The notes: generated by a model not told the origin, from the letters alone. A stretch of DNA of 34,676 bases from Streptomyces sp. MA5143a (GCF_900290235.1 NZ_OLMK01000093.1:1-34676); one strand, 5' to 3'. Shown: positions 15,633 through 22,998, numbered from the stretch's first letter. A program made the numbers and translations.

Positions 15633-18326
15633 TCAGGCGGGGGCGCCGCCCGGCGTCTCGGGACCGCTCTGCGAGGCGCTCGCCGAGACGCTGTTGGACG
15701 GCGCGGTGCCGCCCGTGGTCCCGGCGGTCGTCCCGCCGTCGGCCCCGCCCGTCGTTCCGTCGGTGGTCGTCCCGCCGTCCGTGGTGCCGCCGGTGGTGCC
15801 GCCGTCCGCACCGCCCGTGGTGTCGCCGGTGGTGCCGCCGTCCGTACCGCCGGTGGTCCCGCCACCCGTGGTGGTCCCGCCGTCCGCCGTGCCGCCGTCC
15901 GTACCGCCGGTGGTCCCCCCGCCCGTGGTGGTCCCGCCGTCGGACGTGCCGCCGTCCGCACCGCCCGTGTCGCCGCCGGTCGACCCGCCGGTCGTCCCGC
16001 CGTTGGAACCACTGCCGGACCCGCCCGAGGAGCCGCCGCCGCTCGTGCCGCCGTCCGACGAACCGGACGACTCGGAGGGCGACGGCTTGTCGTCCTTCGA
16101 CGGCTTCGCCGACTCGCTGGGCGTCGGGTCGTCCGCGGTGCCGTAGGTCCCGTCCGGGCCGGGGTCGCTCGGCTCGGGCAGCACTCCGGGGCCGTCGTCG
16201 CCCTCGCCCTGCTTGGCGCGGTCGGCGCCGAGGCCGCCGTCGTCGGCGCCCTCACTGGCGGAGGGGTTGACGCCGATCCGCTCGGCCGGGGTGTTGTTCT
16301 TGTCGGAGGTCGCGCCGAGCGTCACCACGGTGCCGAGCACGGCGGCGAGCAGGGCGCCCGCCCCCGCGGCGACCAGGTTGCGCCGGGCGCCGCCGACGAA
16401 GCTCTTGAGGACACCGCCCCGGTGGGCGGGCGAGCCGCCCGTGCGCTGGGTGACGAGGGTGGACTCCCCCGTCGACAGGGCCGGGCCGACCGCCGTGCCG
16501 AAGGCGGCCGGGACGTACCCGGAGGGCACTCCGCCGGGCGGTGCGGCCGACTCCTCGTGCCGGGCGTCGGGCACCTCCTCCCCCGCCGCCGTGCGCCCAC
16601 CGGGCGGGGTCGCCCCGGAGCGGTCGGCGACCAGGGCGAGGGCCCTGCGGCTGGCGACGGCGCCGCGCTTGTCGGCGAGGACGCCGCGCAGCCCGATGGA
16701 CGCCTCCAGCTCGGCGCGGGCCTCGTCGAGCCGACCGCGGCACAGCGCGAGGACACCGAGCTCGTGGTGGAAGTACGCCTGCTCGCCGGCCTCCTCGGCA
16801 CGACGGGCCGCCTCCACGCCCGCCCGGAGCGCCCGCTCCCAGGCGTTCCAGTGCAGGCCCGCCGCGAACGCGGGCGCCGCCTGCCGGGCGAGCCGCACCG
16901 CGACGCTTCCCTCCTCGTCCTCGGACGGCGAGGTGAGCGGCGCGAGGGCGGTGAGTGCGGCGAGCAGGGCGTCCGCCTCGGCGGAAACCCGCTCGGGGGT
17001 GACCGAGGGGTGTCCGGCCCACCAGGCGTAGTGCTGGGCGGCGGTACGGGCCCTGTCCTCGGCTCCGTCGCCGTATCCGGCGGCCTCCAGCTGGGCCCGC
17101 GCGCCCGCCGCGAGCCGGTAGCGGGCGCCGACCGGGGTGACCAGGGCGCACGCCACCAGTTCACCGAGGGCGGCGTCGGCGTGGGTGTCGCCCACGAGGG
17201 CCGGCAGATGCGCCTGGTGCGGGACCTCGCCACCGAGGACGACCGCGAACCGCAGGGTCTCGCGCGCCGACTCGCTCAGCCGGGAGGCGAGCAGCGCGGC
17301 GGGCGCGGCGCCCTCGGCGAGCGAGGGAAGCGGTACGTCGTTGCCGTCCCCGGCCGGCTCCAAGGGCACGTCCGCCGGGGGCGCCTCCTGGAAGACCCCG
17401 AACTCGTCGACGGCGTCCTCGCCGGCCCGCTGTCGGTCCCGTTGCCGGAGCAACGCCCCGGCCTGGGCGAAACGCAGCGGCAGCCCCTCGGACTCGAACC
17501 AGAGGTCGCCCGCCCAGTTCGACTCGTCCTCGGTGAGGTCGCGACCGACGGCGCGCTCCAGCAGCTCCTCGCTGCCCGCCCGGTCGAAGCCGCCGAGGAC
17601 GATCTCCTCCAGGGGCGCGTCGGACGACGGCAGGGGCGTATCGGGGGTGGCCGCGATCAGGAAGGCGCACTCGGGGGTCGCGTCGAGCAGGTCGTCCAGC
17701 TCGGCGCCGCCGAACTCCAGATCGTCCAGGACCACGACCGCGCCGATCTCCCGCACGAGCGCGAGGAACTGCTCGCGGCCCGGCCGGTGCGCGGGCGCGC
17801 TGTGCACGGTCGCGAACAGGTCGTGGAGCAGGTCGTCCGCGGTGCGCCGGAATCCGGAGAGCCGGACGACACCGTCGGGCGCGAGGTCGGCGCAGTCCGC
17901 GGCGACGGCGTCGAGGAGCGTGGTGCGGCCCGAGCCGGGGGCGCCGGTGAGGCGGACGGAGCGGCCGCGCGCGAGCAGCCGTACCAGCCGTCCCCGCTCG
18001 TCGGCACGCTGGAGCAGGGGCAGCTTGGGCAGGGCGGGGCCCGGGGGCACCGGTGGCCGGGCGGCGCGGTCGATCTCGGCGCGCTCGGCGGGGGCGTGCT
18101 TCTCGGGTCGGGCGGGCAGCTCGCCCGGCGGGCAGTTCTCTATCTCACTGCCGTCCACGGGGTTGACGGTGAGCAGGAAGTCGCCCGAGACCAGCTGGAC
18201 GGTGCGGGCGAGCGCCGGGGCGTGCCGGTCGAAGTCCTGGGACAGCGCCTCGCGGGGCGGGCGCCTGCCGGGTGCCTGTGCGTCGTCGTGGCCGTGCTCG
18301 TCGGATGCCCGGTTCGTCGGGTCCAT
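15633..18326 (-). CDS. Membrane-anchored P-loop (STAND-like) protein with Gly/Thr/Asp-rich external tail
   Basis: About 897 aa from the ATG at 18326. Residues 1-110 are polar. The P-loop region has GAPGSGRTTLL at about 128-138 and Walker B VVVLDDLEF at about 197-205. The Walker A lysine position is Arg (R134), confirmed as a CGC codon. Helical, probably winged-helix and TPR-like segments follow (for example AYFHHELGVLALCRGRLDEARAEL written in parts: HHELGVLALCRGRL, DEARAEL). A single membrane span lies near 651-672 (LVAAGAGALLAAVLGTVVTL) after GGARRN, predicting an inside N terminus. The remaining roughly 225 residues would be outside: DPGPDGTYGTADD, then Ser/Lys/Pro-rich, then a Gly-Thr-Asp repeat tail. 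A GGGGGG run nine bases upstream supports the start. It lies downstream of, and co-directional with, a STAS-domain gene. Signalling is my guess; function unknown. Confidence 0.85.
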   Translation of the reverse strand: MDPTNRASDEHGHDDAQAPGRRPPREALSQDFDRHAPALARTVQLVSGDFLLTVNPVDGSEIENCPPGELPARPEKHAPAERAEIDRAARPPVPPGPALPKLPLLQRADERGRLVRLLARGRSVRLTGAPGSGRTTLLDAVAADCADLAPDGVVRLSGFRRTADDLLHDLFATVHSAPAHRPGREQFLALVREIGAVVVLDDLEFGGAELDDLLDATPECAFLIAATPDTPLPSSDAPLEEIVLGGFDRAGSEELLERAVGRDLTEDESNWAGDLWFESEGLPLRFAQAGALLRQRDRQRAGEDAVDEFGVFQEAPPADVPLEPAGDGNDVPLPSLAEGAAPAALLASRLSESARETLRFAVVLGGEVPHQAHLPALVGDTHADAALGELVACALVTPVGARYRLAAGARAQLEAAGYGDGAEDRARTAAQHYAWWAGHPSVTPERVSAEADALLAALTALAPLTSPSEDEEGSVAVRLARQAAPAFAAGLHWNAWERALRAGVEAARRAEEAGEQAYFHHELGVLALCRGRLDEARAELEASIGLRGVLADKRGAVASRRALALVADRSGATPPGGRTAAGEEVPDARHEESAAPPGGVPSGYVPAAFGTAVGPALSTGESTLVTQRTGGSPAHRGGVLKSFVGGARRNLVAAGAGALLAAVLGTVVTLGATSDKNNTPAERIGVNPSASEGADDGGLGADRAKQGEGDDGPGVLPEPSDPGPDGTYGTADDPTPSESAKPSKDDKPSPSESSGSSDGGTSGGGSSGGSGSGSNGGTTGGSTGGDTGGADGGTSDGGTTTGGGTTGGTDGGTADGGTTTGGGTTGGTDGGTTGDTTGGADGGTTGGTTDGGTTTDGTTGGADGGTTAGTTGGTAPSNSVSASASQSGPETPGGAPA
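15841..15954. repeat. Two 57-bp copies in the tail-coding region
   Basis: Copy 1 (15841-15897) and copy 2 (15898-15954) differ at about four positions and encode a 19-residue Gly/Thr/Asp-rich unit. They lie within a wider degenerate block (about 15690-16015) encoding the external tail of the P-loop protein. Confidence 0.85.
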
Positions 18327-18627
18327 AGGTTCTAGCCCCCCAAAAGCGTCTCGTGTGCTGGAGCCCCTCCCGGCCTTGCCGCACACCGCGCTGTCGCTTC
18401 TGGTCCGGAACCCGCTCGAGGGTTGCTGGCAGCGGGCAGCCGAACCCTAAACCTTCGCACAGTATCTCCGACAGTCCGGGGTACCGCGCCGCCCGACACA
18501 TCACAGTCTCGTGAGAATTGGGCGTGTGGTGCGTTTCGCCCCCATGGTCCGCACGGCCCCCGGGAGCAGGCATGACGACCGAGTGTCCCGTGTACACGGA
18601 GCCATACGTACGAACCCGTACGTCTGT
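18327..18627. other. Spacer between the P-loop gene and the STAS gene
   Basis: This 301-bp stretch carries no supportable gene. On the minus strand TAGGGT (complement of 18444-18449) is a possible -10 for the P-loop gene, giving a leader of about 110 bases, and it overlaps the foot of a hairpin (GGGTTGCTG at 18420-18428 with CAGCCGAACCC at 18437-18447). A perfect hairpin sits just after the STAS stop. Confidence 0.5.
18606..18623 (-). terminator. Hairpin after the STAS gene
   Basis: ACGTACG (18606-18612) and CGTACGT (18617-18623) form a perfect 7-bp stem with a four-base loop, four bases beyond the STAS stop codon. No T-tract. It may terminate or merely cap the STAS transcript. Confidence 0.45.
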
Positions 18628-18951
18628 TCACACCCGGGGCAGCGACTCCAGGCCGATGCCGCCCTCGATCGCCAGGATGCGGTGCAGTCGTGTGGCCACG
18701 AGCAGCCGCTGCATCTGCGGCGGTACACCGCGCAGCACCAGCCGCCTTCCGCACCGTCCCGCCCGCCGGTGGGCTCCCATGATCACGCCGAGTCCGGTCG
18801 CGTCCCAGGAGTCCAGCTCTGACAGGTCGAGCACCAGGTCGCCGGCTCCGTCGTCGACGGCCGAGTGCAGGACCGTACGGGCGTCCGCCGCGCTGCGTAC
18901 GTCGAGGCGGCCCCCGACGACCAGCTCGGCGTGGTCGCCCCTGATGTACAT
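18628..18951 (-). CDS. STAS-domain protein, anti-sigma factor antagonist type
   Basis: STAS domain of 107 aa. Relatives (SpoIIAA, BldG) bind anti-sigma kinases when unphosphorylated and so release sigma factors. The beta-alpha STAS order is visible: AELVVGGRLDVRSAADART, then GDLVLDLSELDSWDATGLG and RRLVLRGVPPQMQRLL. The site equivalent to the phosphorylated Ser of SpoIIAA (DSSG) reads DATG, so the acceptor would be Thr52. The ATG at 18951 has GGAG six bases upstream. No cognate anti-sigma kinase or sigma factor is nearby; the neighbouring minus-strand gene downstream encodes the P-loop membrane protein. Domain call firm, partner unknown. Confidence 0.88.
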   Translation of the reverse strand: MYIRGDHAELVVGGRLDVRSAADARTVLHSAVDDGAGDLVLDLSELDSWDATGLGVIMGAHRRAGRCGRRLVLRGVPPQMQRLLVATRLHRILAIEGGIGLESLPRV

Positions 18952-19002
18952 AAGCGCTCCCGTGAGTGCGTCTCGTACTCCGTGATCTGGGTGATGCAAC
19001 GT

Positions 19003-19025
19003 CTGACGGTGTTTGACACCGTCAG
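19003..19025. promoter_or_regulatory. Near-perfect 23-bp palindrome upstream of the STAS gene
   Basis: Arms CTGACGGTGT (19003-19012) and ACACCGTCAG (19016-19025) are perfect complements around TTG. The site lies 52-74 bp upstream of the STAS ATG and about 110 bp beyond the 3' end of the dehydrogenase gene. Size and symmetry suit a dimeric repressor such as a TetR-family protein. A hairpin role is also possible. Confidence 0.55.
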
Positions 19026-19134
19026 GTTGCCGTCTGTGAGCGAACCGATACCGAATTCACCTCAAGGGGTGATGCCCTGGAGGCTCAAGCGTTCACCTGG
19101 GCGGCACAGGCCGCGCGTGACGCGTGTGTCGGCG

Positions 19135-19983
19135 TCAGTGCTTGTAGAAGCCCTGCCCGCTCTTGCGGCCGATGTCACCGGCGTCCACCATCCGGCGCAT
19201 CAGCTCCGGCGGGGCGAACTTCTCGTCCTGGGACTCGGTGTAGATGTTGCTGGTGGCGTGGAGCAGGATGTCGACGCCCGTCAGGTCGGCGGTGGCCAGC
19301 GGTCCCATCGCGTGGCCGAAGCCCAGCTTGCAGGCGAGGTCGATGTCCTCGGCGGTGGCGACGCCCGACTCGTACAGCTTCGCGGCCTCGACGACCAGCG
19401 CGGAGATCAGACGGGTCGTCACGAAGCCGGCGACGTCGCGGTTGACGACGATGCAGGTCTTGCCGACGGACTCGGCGAACTCCCGGGCGGTGGCGAGCGT
19501 CTCGTCGCTGGTCTTGTAGCCGCGGACCAGTTCGCAGAGCTGCATCATCGGGACGGGCGAGAAGAAGTGGGTGCCGACGACGCGCTCCGGGCGCTCCGTC
19601 ACGGCCGCGATCTTGGTGATCGGGATGGCGGAGGTGTTGGAGGCGAGCACGGCGTCCTCGCGGACGACCTTGTCGAGCGTCCGGAAGACCTCGTGCTTCA
19701 CTTCGAGCTTCTCGAAGACGGCTTCGACGACGATGTCCGCGTCGGCCGCCGCGTCGAGGTCGGTGGTGGTGGTGATCCGCCCCAGCGCCGCCTCGGCGTC
19801 CTCGGCCGTCAACTTGCCCTTGGCGACGAACTTGTCGTACGAGGCGGTGATGCCGCCGATGCCACGGTTCAGCGCCTCGTCGGTGACGTCGCGCAGGACG
19901 ACGTCCCAGCCCGCCTGCGCGGACACCTGGGCGATACCGGACCCCATGAGTCCGGCTCCGATGACGGCGAGCTTCCGTGCCAC
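19135..19983 (-). CDS. 3-hydroxybutyryl-CoA dehydrogenase
   Basis: 3-hydroxyacyl-CoA dehydrogenase of 282 aa, the single-function short form. It reduces acetoacetyl-CoA to 3-hydroxybutyryl-CoA or runs in reverse. The Rossmann motif is VIGAGLMGSGIA at the N terminus. The catalytic His is in VVGTHFFSPVP (about H139), and SNTSAI and NRDVAGFVTTRL are also family marks. The C-terminal dimerisation domain ends SGQGFYKH. It starts at a GTG with AGGGGAG eight bases upstream. Downstream of the TetR gene on the same strand, with a 129-bp gap. It pairs metabolically with the thiolase at 1031-2233. Preference for NAD or NADP cannot be told with confidence. Confidence 0.94.
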   Translation of the reverse strand: MARKLAVIGAGLMGSGIAQVSAQAGWDVVLRDVTDEALNRGIGGITASYDKFVAKGKLTAEDAEAALGRITTTTDLDAAADADIVVEAVFEKLEVKHEVFRTLDKVVREDAVLASNTSAIPITKIAAVTERPERVVGTHFFSPVPMMQLCELVRGYKTSDETLATAREFAESVGKTCIVVNRDVAGFVTTRLISALVVEAAKLYESGVATAEDIDLACKLGFGHAMGPLATADLTGVDILLHATSNIYTESQDEKFAPPELMRRMVDAGDIGRKSGQGFYKH

Positions 19984-20031
19984 TGTGCGACTCCCCTGGT
20001 ACGCGCTGTTGATGTATTGCCTCTCGGGCGG

Positions 20032-20080
20032 ACACTAGCGGTCGTGAGGGGCTGTGTGACCGCTTAGTAATGCGAGTCAC
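20032..20080 (-). promoter_or_regulatory. Candidate promoter and imperfect dyad upstream of the dehydrogenase
   Basis: On the minus strand TAGTGT (complement of 20032-20037) is a possible -10, giving a leader of about 42 bases. GTGACCGC (20056-20063) and GCGAGTCAC (20072-20080) form an imperfect dyad around TTAGTAAT, near where a -35 would be. This may be a repressor site. Confidence 0.35.
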
Positions 20081-20112
20081 GTCTCAATGGACGGACATCA
20101 CACCGGCAGCGC

Positions 20113-20754
20113 TCACGCGGAGGGGCGGACGGCGTAGTTGAGCACTGTGTCGCTCAACAGGCCCTCCATCTCGTCCAGGAGGAGAAGCACCTCTCGGGAG
20201 ACTTCGTCCGGATTGTGACCGGCGAGCATGCGGCGGCCGATGACGGCCATCGTCGTCTGGTGGACCCAGTTGATCTGACCGGCGATCAGGGTGGGCGCGG
20301 GGTCGTCGGCCGGGGCGCCGGTCTCCTCGCGGAGGACCTTCTCCAGGTTGTCCTGGATCTCCTGCTGGATGCTCCACAGCCGCGAGCGCAGTGCGGGCGC
20401 CTCGTGGATGACGCTCATGAAGCGGTCGTACCCCAGCATCAGACCGACGCGCGGCGAGACGGCCTCGACCTCGGCCCGCAGCTCCCGCAGGACGGCCGCG
20501 ACGGCCGCCTCGCCCGGGTCGCGGCCGCGCACCCAGCGGCCGAGGCGCTCGACGATGCCCGCGCTGCGGTCGAAGAAGAGGTCCTCCTTGGAAGGGAAGT
20601 AGTTGTAGACGGTGTTCACCGAGACGTCGGCCGCGTCGGCCACGTCCGCCATCGTCACCGTCACGAAGCCGTGCTCCAGGAACAGGCCGGTGGCGATGTC
20701 CGAGATCCGTTGCCGTGTCTCGCGCTTCTTGCGCTCCCTGAGCCCCTCCGCCAT
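20113..20754 (-). CDS. TetR-family transcriptional regulator
   Basis: TetR regulator of 213 aa. The N-terminal helix-turn-helix covers about residues 10-55: RETRQRISDIATGLFLEHGF, VTMADVADAADVSVNTVYNYF and PSKEDLF. The C-terminal part is a helical ligand-binding and dimerisation domain. It is divergent from the ABC exporter pair starting at 20843 across an 88-bp spacer holding a 43-bp dyad, the classic layout of a repressor controlling an export system and possibly itself. There is no ribosome binding site; on the minus strand TAGGAT (complement of 20761-20766) ends six bases before the ATG, suggesting a leaderless mRNA. Ligand unknown. Confidence 0.94.
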   Translation of the reverse strand: MAEGLRERKKRETRQRISDIATGLFLEHGFVTVTMADVADAADVSVNTVYNYFPSKEDLFFDRSAGIVERLGRWVRGRDPGEAAVAAVLRELRAEVEAVSPRVGLMLGYDRFMSVIHEAPALRSRLWSIQQEIQDNLEKVLREETGAPADDPAPTLIAGQINWVHQTTMAVIGRRMLAGHNPDEVSREVLLLLDEMEGLLSDTVLNYAVRPSA

Positions 20755-20792
20755 GACCCCATCCTAGGCACCCCTTGATCATTGGAGCCTCT

Positions 20793-20835
20793 GAAAAATT
20801 GGGTCCATTGCAAAATTTCATGGACTCTGTTTTTC
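20793..20835. promoter_or_regulatory. 43-bp dyad, probable TetR operator
   Basis: Core arms GTCCAT (20803-20808) and ATGGAC (20820-20825) are perfect complements. Outer arms GAAAAA (20793-20798) and TTTTTC (20830-20835) share the same centre (20814). Over the 16-base arms 13 positions match. The AT-rich element stands out sharply from its surroundings and covers the likely exporter promoter. Confidence 0.7.
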
Positions 20836-20842
20836 TGGGGCC
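20808..20842 (+). promoter_or_regulatory. Candidate leaderless promoter of the ABC exporter pair
   Basis: TTGCAA (20808-20813) and TTTTCT (20831-20836) are separated by 17 bases, and the latter is six bases from the ATG at 20843. No usable ribosome binding site exists. The elements lie inside the dyad, so repressor binding would block RNA polymerase. Confidence 0.4.
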
Positions 20843-21625
20843 ATGCCCATCATCAGTACGGCCGGTCTGGCCCGTACCTTCCAGACGAAGCGCGGCCCCG
20901 TGGAGGCCGTGCGCGGAATCGACCTCACCGTCCGCTCCGGCGAGATCCTCGGCTTCCTCGGCCCGAACGGCGCCGGGAAGACCACCACCCTGCGGATGCT
21001 CACGACCCTGCTGCCCCCGACCGGCGGCGCGGCCACGGTCGCGGGCCACGACCTGGTGAAGGACCCGGCCGGAGTCCGCCGAGCCTGCGGCTATGTGGCG
21101 CAGTCGGGCGGGGTGGACCCGCAGATCACCGTGCGGGAGGAACTCGTCACCCAGGGGCGGCTCTACCGGCTGACGAAGGAACAGGCCGCCCGGCGGGCCC
21201 AGGAGTTGGCTCATGACCTCGACCTGACGGAGCTGCTCGACCGCAAGTGCGCCGCGCTCTCCGGCGGCCAACGCCGCCGGCTCGACATCGCCATGGCGCT
21301 CACCCATCGACCGCGGGTGCTGTTCCTCGACGAACCGACGACCGGACTCGACCCCGGCAGCCGCGCCGACCTGTGGGACCTGGTCCGTCGGCTGCGCGAC
21401 GAGCACGGCACCACGGTCTTCCTGACGACGCATTACCTCGACGAGGCGGACGCCCTCTCCGACCGGCTGGTCGTGGTCGACGACGGGCGGATCGTGGCCG
21501 ACGGCACCCCGAGCGCGCTCAAGCTCCGCCACGCCGGGTCGATCGACGCCTCGCTCCAGGACGCCTTCCTCGCCCTCACCGGCCGCGGTCCCGCCGCGGC
21601 CGACTCCACTCCCGTAGCCGTATAG
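20843..21625 (+). CDS. DrrA-type ABC transporter ATP-binding protein
   Basis: ATPase of 260 aa resembling the daunorubicin-resistance DrrA group. Walker A is GPNGAGKTTT, followed by the Q-loop in YVAQSGGVDPQ, signature LSGGQRRRLD, Walker B VLFLDEPTTGLDPGSR and the H-loop in FLTTHYLDEAD. The C terminus is short and lacks the roughly 70 extra residues often found in DrrA proteins. The permease starts 10 bp downstream. A divergent TetR gene and intervening dyad suggest inducible expression. Drug or metabolite export is inferred from the family; the substrate is unknown. Confidence 0.93.
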   Translation: MPIISTAGLARTFQTKRGPVEAVRGIDLTVRSGEILGFLGPNGAGKTTTLRMLTTLLPPTGGAATVAGHDLVKDPAGVRRACGYVAQSGGVDPQITVREELVTQGRLYRLTKEQAARRAQELAHDLDLTELLDRKCAALSGGQRRRLDIAMALTHRPRVLFLDEPTTGLDPGSRADLWDLVRRLRDEHGTTVFLTTHYLDEADALSDRLVVVDDGRIVADGTPSALKLRHAGSIDASLQDAFLALTGRGPAAADSTPVAV

Positions 21626-21635
21626 GACTCCTCCG

Positions 21636-22385
21636 ATGCTTCTGCACGACACGGCACTGATCTTCGGGCGTTACGCCCGCCAGACCCTGCGCTCGCGTTT
21701 CGCCATGCTGTTCGGCGTGCTCATGCCGCTGCTGTACCTGCTCTTCTTCGGCCCGCTGCTCACCGGCCTCCCGCTCGGCTCGCGCGGCAGTTCCTGGCAG
21801 GTGCTCGTGCCGGGCCTGCTGCTCCAGCTCAGCCTCTTCGGGGCCTCCTTCTCCGGCTTCATGATCATCCTGGAGAAGCAGTCCGGCGTGGTCGAACGGA
21901 TGCGGGTCACCCCGGTGAGCCGACTGGCGCTGCTGCTGGGCCGGGTACTGCGGGACGCCGCGGTCTTCGTGTTCCAGGCGGTGCTGCTCGTCGTCGCGGC
22001 CCTGTTCATGGGGTTGCGCGCCCCGCTCGCCGGCATCCTCGTCGGCTTCGTCTTCGTGGCCCTGCTGACGGTCTCGCTCGCCTCGCTGTCGTACGCGCTC
22101 GCCATGAAGGCCCGCTCACAGCACGAGTTCGGTCCCGCGGTGAACGCCCTGACGATGCCGTCGATGCTCCTGTCGGGCCTGATGCTGCCGATGTCCCTGG
22201 CCCCCGGCTGGCTCGACCTCCTGTCCCGCTTCGTCCCGTTCCGCTATCTGGTGGACGCGATGCGGGACGCCTACGTCGGCCTCTACACGACGTCGTCCAT
22301 GCTGTACGGCGTCCTCGCCGCGGTCGGTCTCACGACGCTGGCCGTGACGGTGGGCACACGGGTCTTCCGGACGGCCGGGGCGTAA
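21636..22385 (+). CDS. DrrB-type ABC-2 permease
   Basis: Membrane subunit of 249 aa with about six spans, partner of the preceding ATPase. Recognisable ABC-2 features are LFGVLMPLLYLLFFGP, the ILEKQSGVVERMRVTPVSR loop, MLLSGLMLPMSLAPGWL and the C-terminal FVPFRYLVDAMRDAYVG. The ATG has AGGA eight bases upstream. Together with the ATPase it would form a homodimeric-type exporter under the divergent TetR regulator. The adenosyltransferase gene begins 13 bases after the stop but appears to have its own promoter. Confidence 0.92.
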   Translation: MLLHDTALIFGRYARQTLRSRFAMLFGVLMPLLYLLFFGPLLTGLPLGSRGSSWQVLVPGLLLQLSLFGASFSGFMIILEKQSGVVERMRVTPVSRLALLLGRVLRDAAVFVFQAVLLVVAALFMGLRAPLAGILVGFVFVALLTVSLASLSYALAMKARSQHEFGPAVNALTMPSMLLSGLMLPMSLAPGWLDLLSRFVPFRYLVDAMRDAYVGLYTTSSMLYGVLAAVGLTTLAVTVGTRVFRTAGA

Positions 22386-22386
22386 C

Positions 22387-22398
22387 TACGCTGGCCAC
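22387..22398 (+). promoter_or_regulatory. Candidate leaderless promoter of the adenosyltransferase gene
   Basis: TACGCT (22387-22392) is six bases from the ATG at 22399, immediately after the permease stop. No ribosome binding site exists. The -35 is weak. Confidence 0.5.
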
Positions 22399-22971
22399 AT
22401 GGTCAATCTGACGCGCATCTACACCAGGACCGGCGACAAGGGCACCACCAACCTCGGGGACATGAGCCGGGTGCCCAAGACCGACCTGCGGATCTCGGCG
22501 TACGCGGACGCCAACGAGGCGAACGCGGCGATCGGGACGGCGATCGCACTGGGCGGGCTGGACGCGGAGATCGTGGAGGTCCTCACCCGCGTGCAGAACG
22601 ACCTCTTCGACGTCGGCGCCGACCTGTCCACGCCCGTGGTCGAGAACCCGCAGTTCCCGCCCCTGCGCGTGGAGCAGTTCTACGTCGACAAGCTGGAGGC
22701 CGACTGCGACCGCTTCAACGAGCGGCTGGAGAAGCTGCGCTCGTTCATCCTGCCGGGCGGCACCCCCGGCGCGGCCCTCCTCCACCAGGCCTGCACGGTC
22801 GCCCGCCGCGCCGAACGCTCGACCTGGGCCGCCATGGAGGCCCACGGCGAGACCATGAACCCCCTCACCGCGACCTACCTCAACCGGCTCTCCGACCTGC
22901 TGTTCATCCTGGCCAGGGCCGCGAACCAGGAGGTCGGGGACGTCCTGTGGGTACCGGGCGGCGAACGCTGA
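22399..22971 (+). CDS. Cob(I)alamin adenosyltransferase, PduO type
   Basis: ATP:cob(I)alamin adenosyltransferase of 190 aa. It transfers the 5'-deoxyadenosyl group of ATP to reduced cobalamin, making the cofactor of methylmalonyl-CoA mutase and class II ribonucleotide reductase. The N-terminal ATP-binding motif is IYTRTGDKGTTNLG, and later family segments are FILPGGTPGAALLHQACTV, ARRAERSTW and TYLNRLSDLLFILAR. Its presence in a window that also holds meaB and the epimerase makes functional sense. A strong symmetrical hairpin shared with the convergent membrane-protein gene lies downstream. Confidence 0.94.
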   Translation: MVNLTRIYTRTGDKGTTNLGDMSRVPKTDLRISAYADANEANAAIGTAIALGGLDAEIVEVLTRVQNDLFDVGADLSTPVVENPQFPPLRVEQFYVDKLEADCDRFNERLEKLRSFILPGGTPGAALLHQACTVARRAERSTWAAMEAHGETMNPLTATYLNRLSDLLFILARAANQEVGDVLWVPGGER

Positions 22972-22998
22972 GCACCGGAGAACCCCGGACACCACGAC

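Noticed and set aside
15690..16015. CRISPR-like array in the repetitive region
   Set aside because: Repeats are in-frame, adjacent and degenerate, with no spacers; they encode a Gly/Thr/Asp tail.
15621..18335. 904-codon plus-strand open frame opposite the P-loop protein
   Set aside because: Low-complexity Gly/Arg translation without domains; the minus strand has Walker motifs, a membrane span and a ribosome site.
20084..21652. 522-codon minus-strand frame crossing tetR and the exporter ATPase
   Set aside because: It is antisense to the ATPase and out of frame with TetR; both of those are clear family members.
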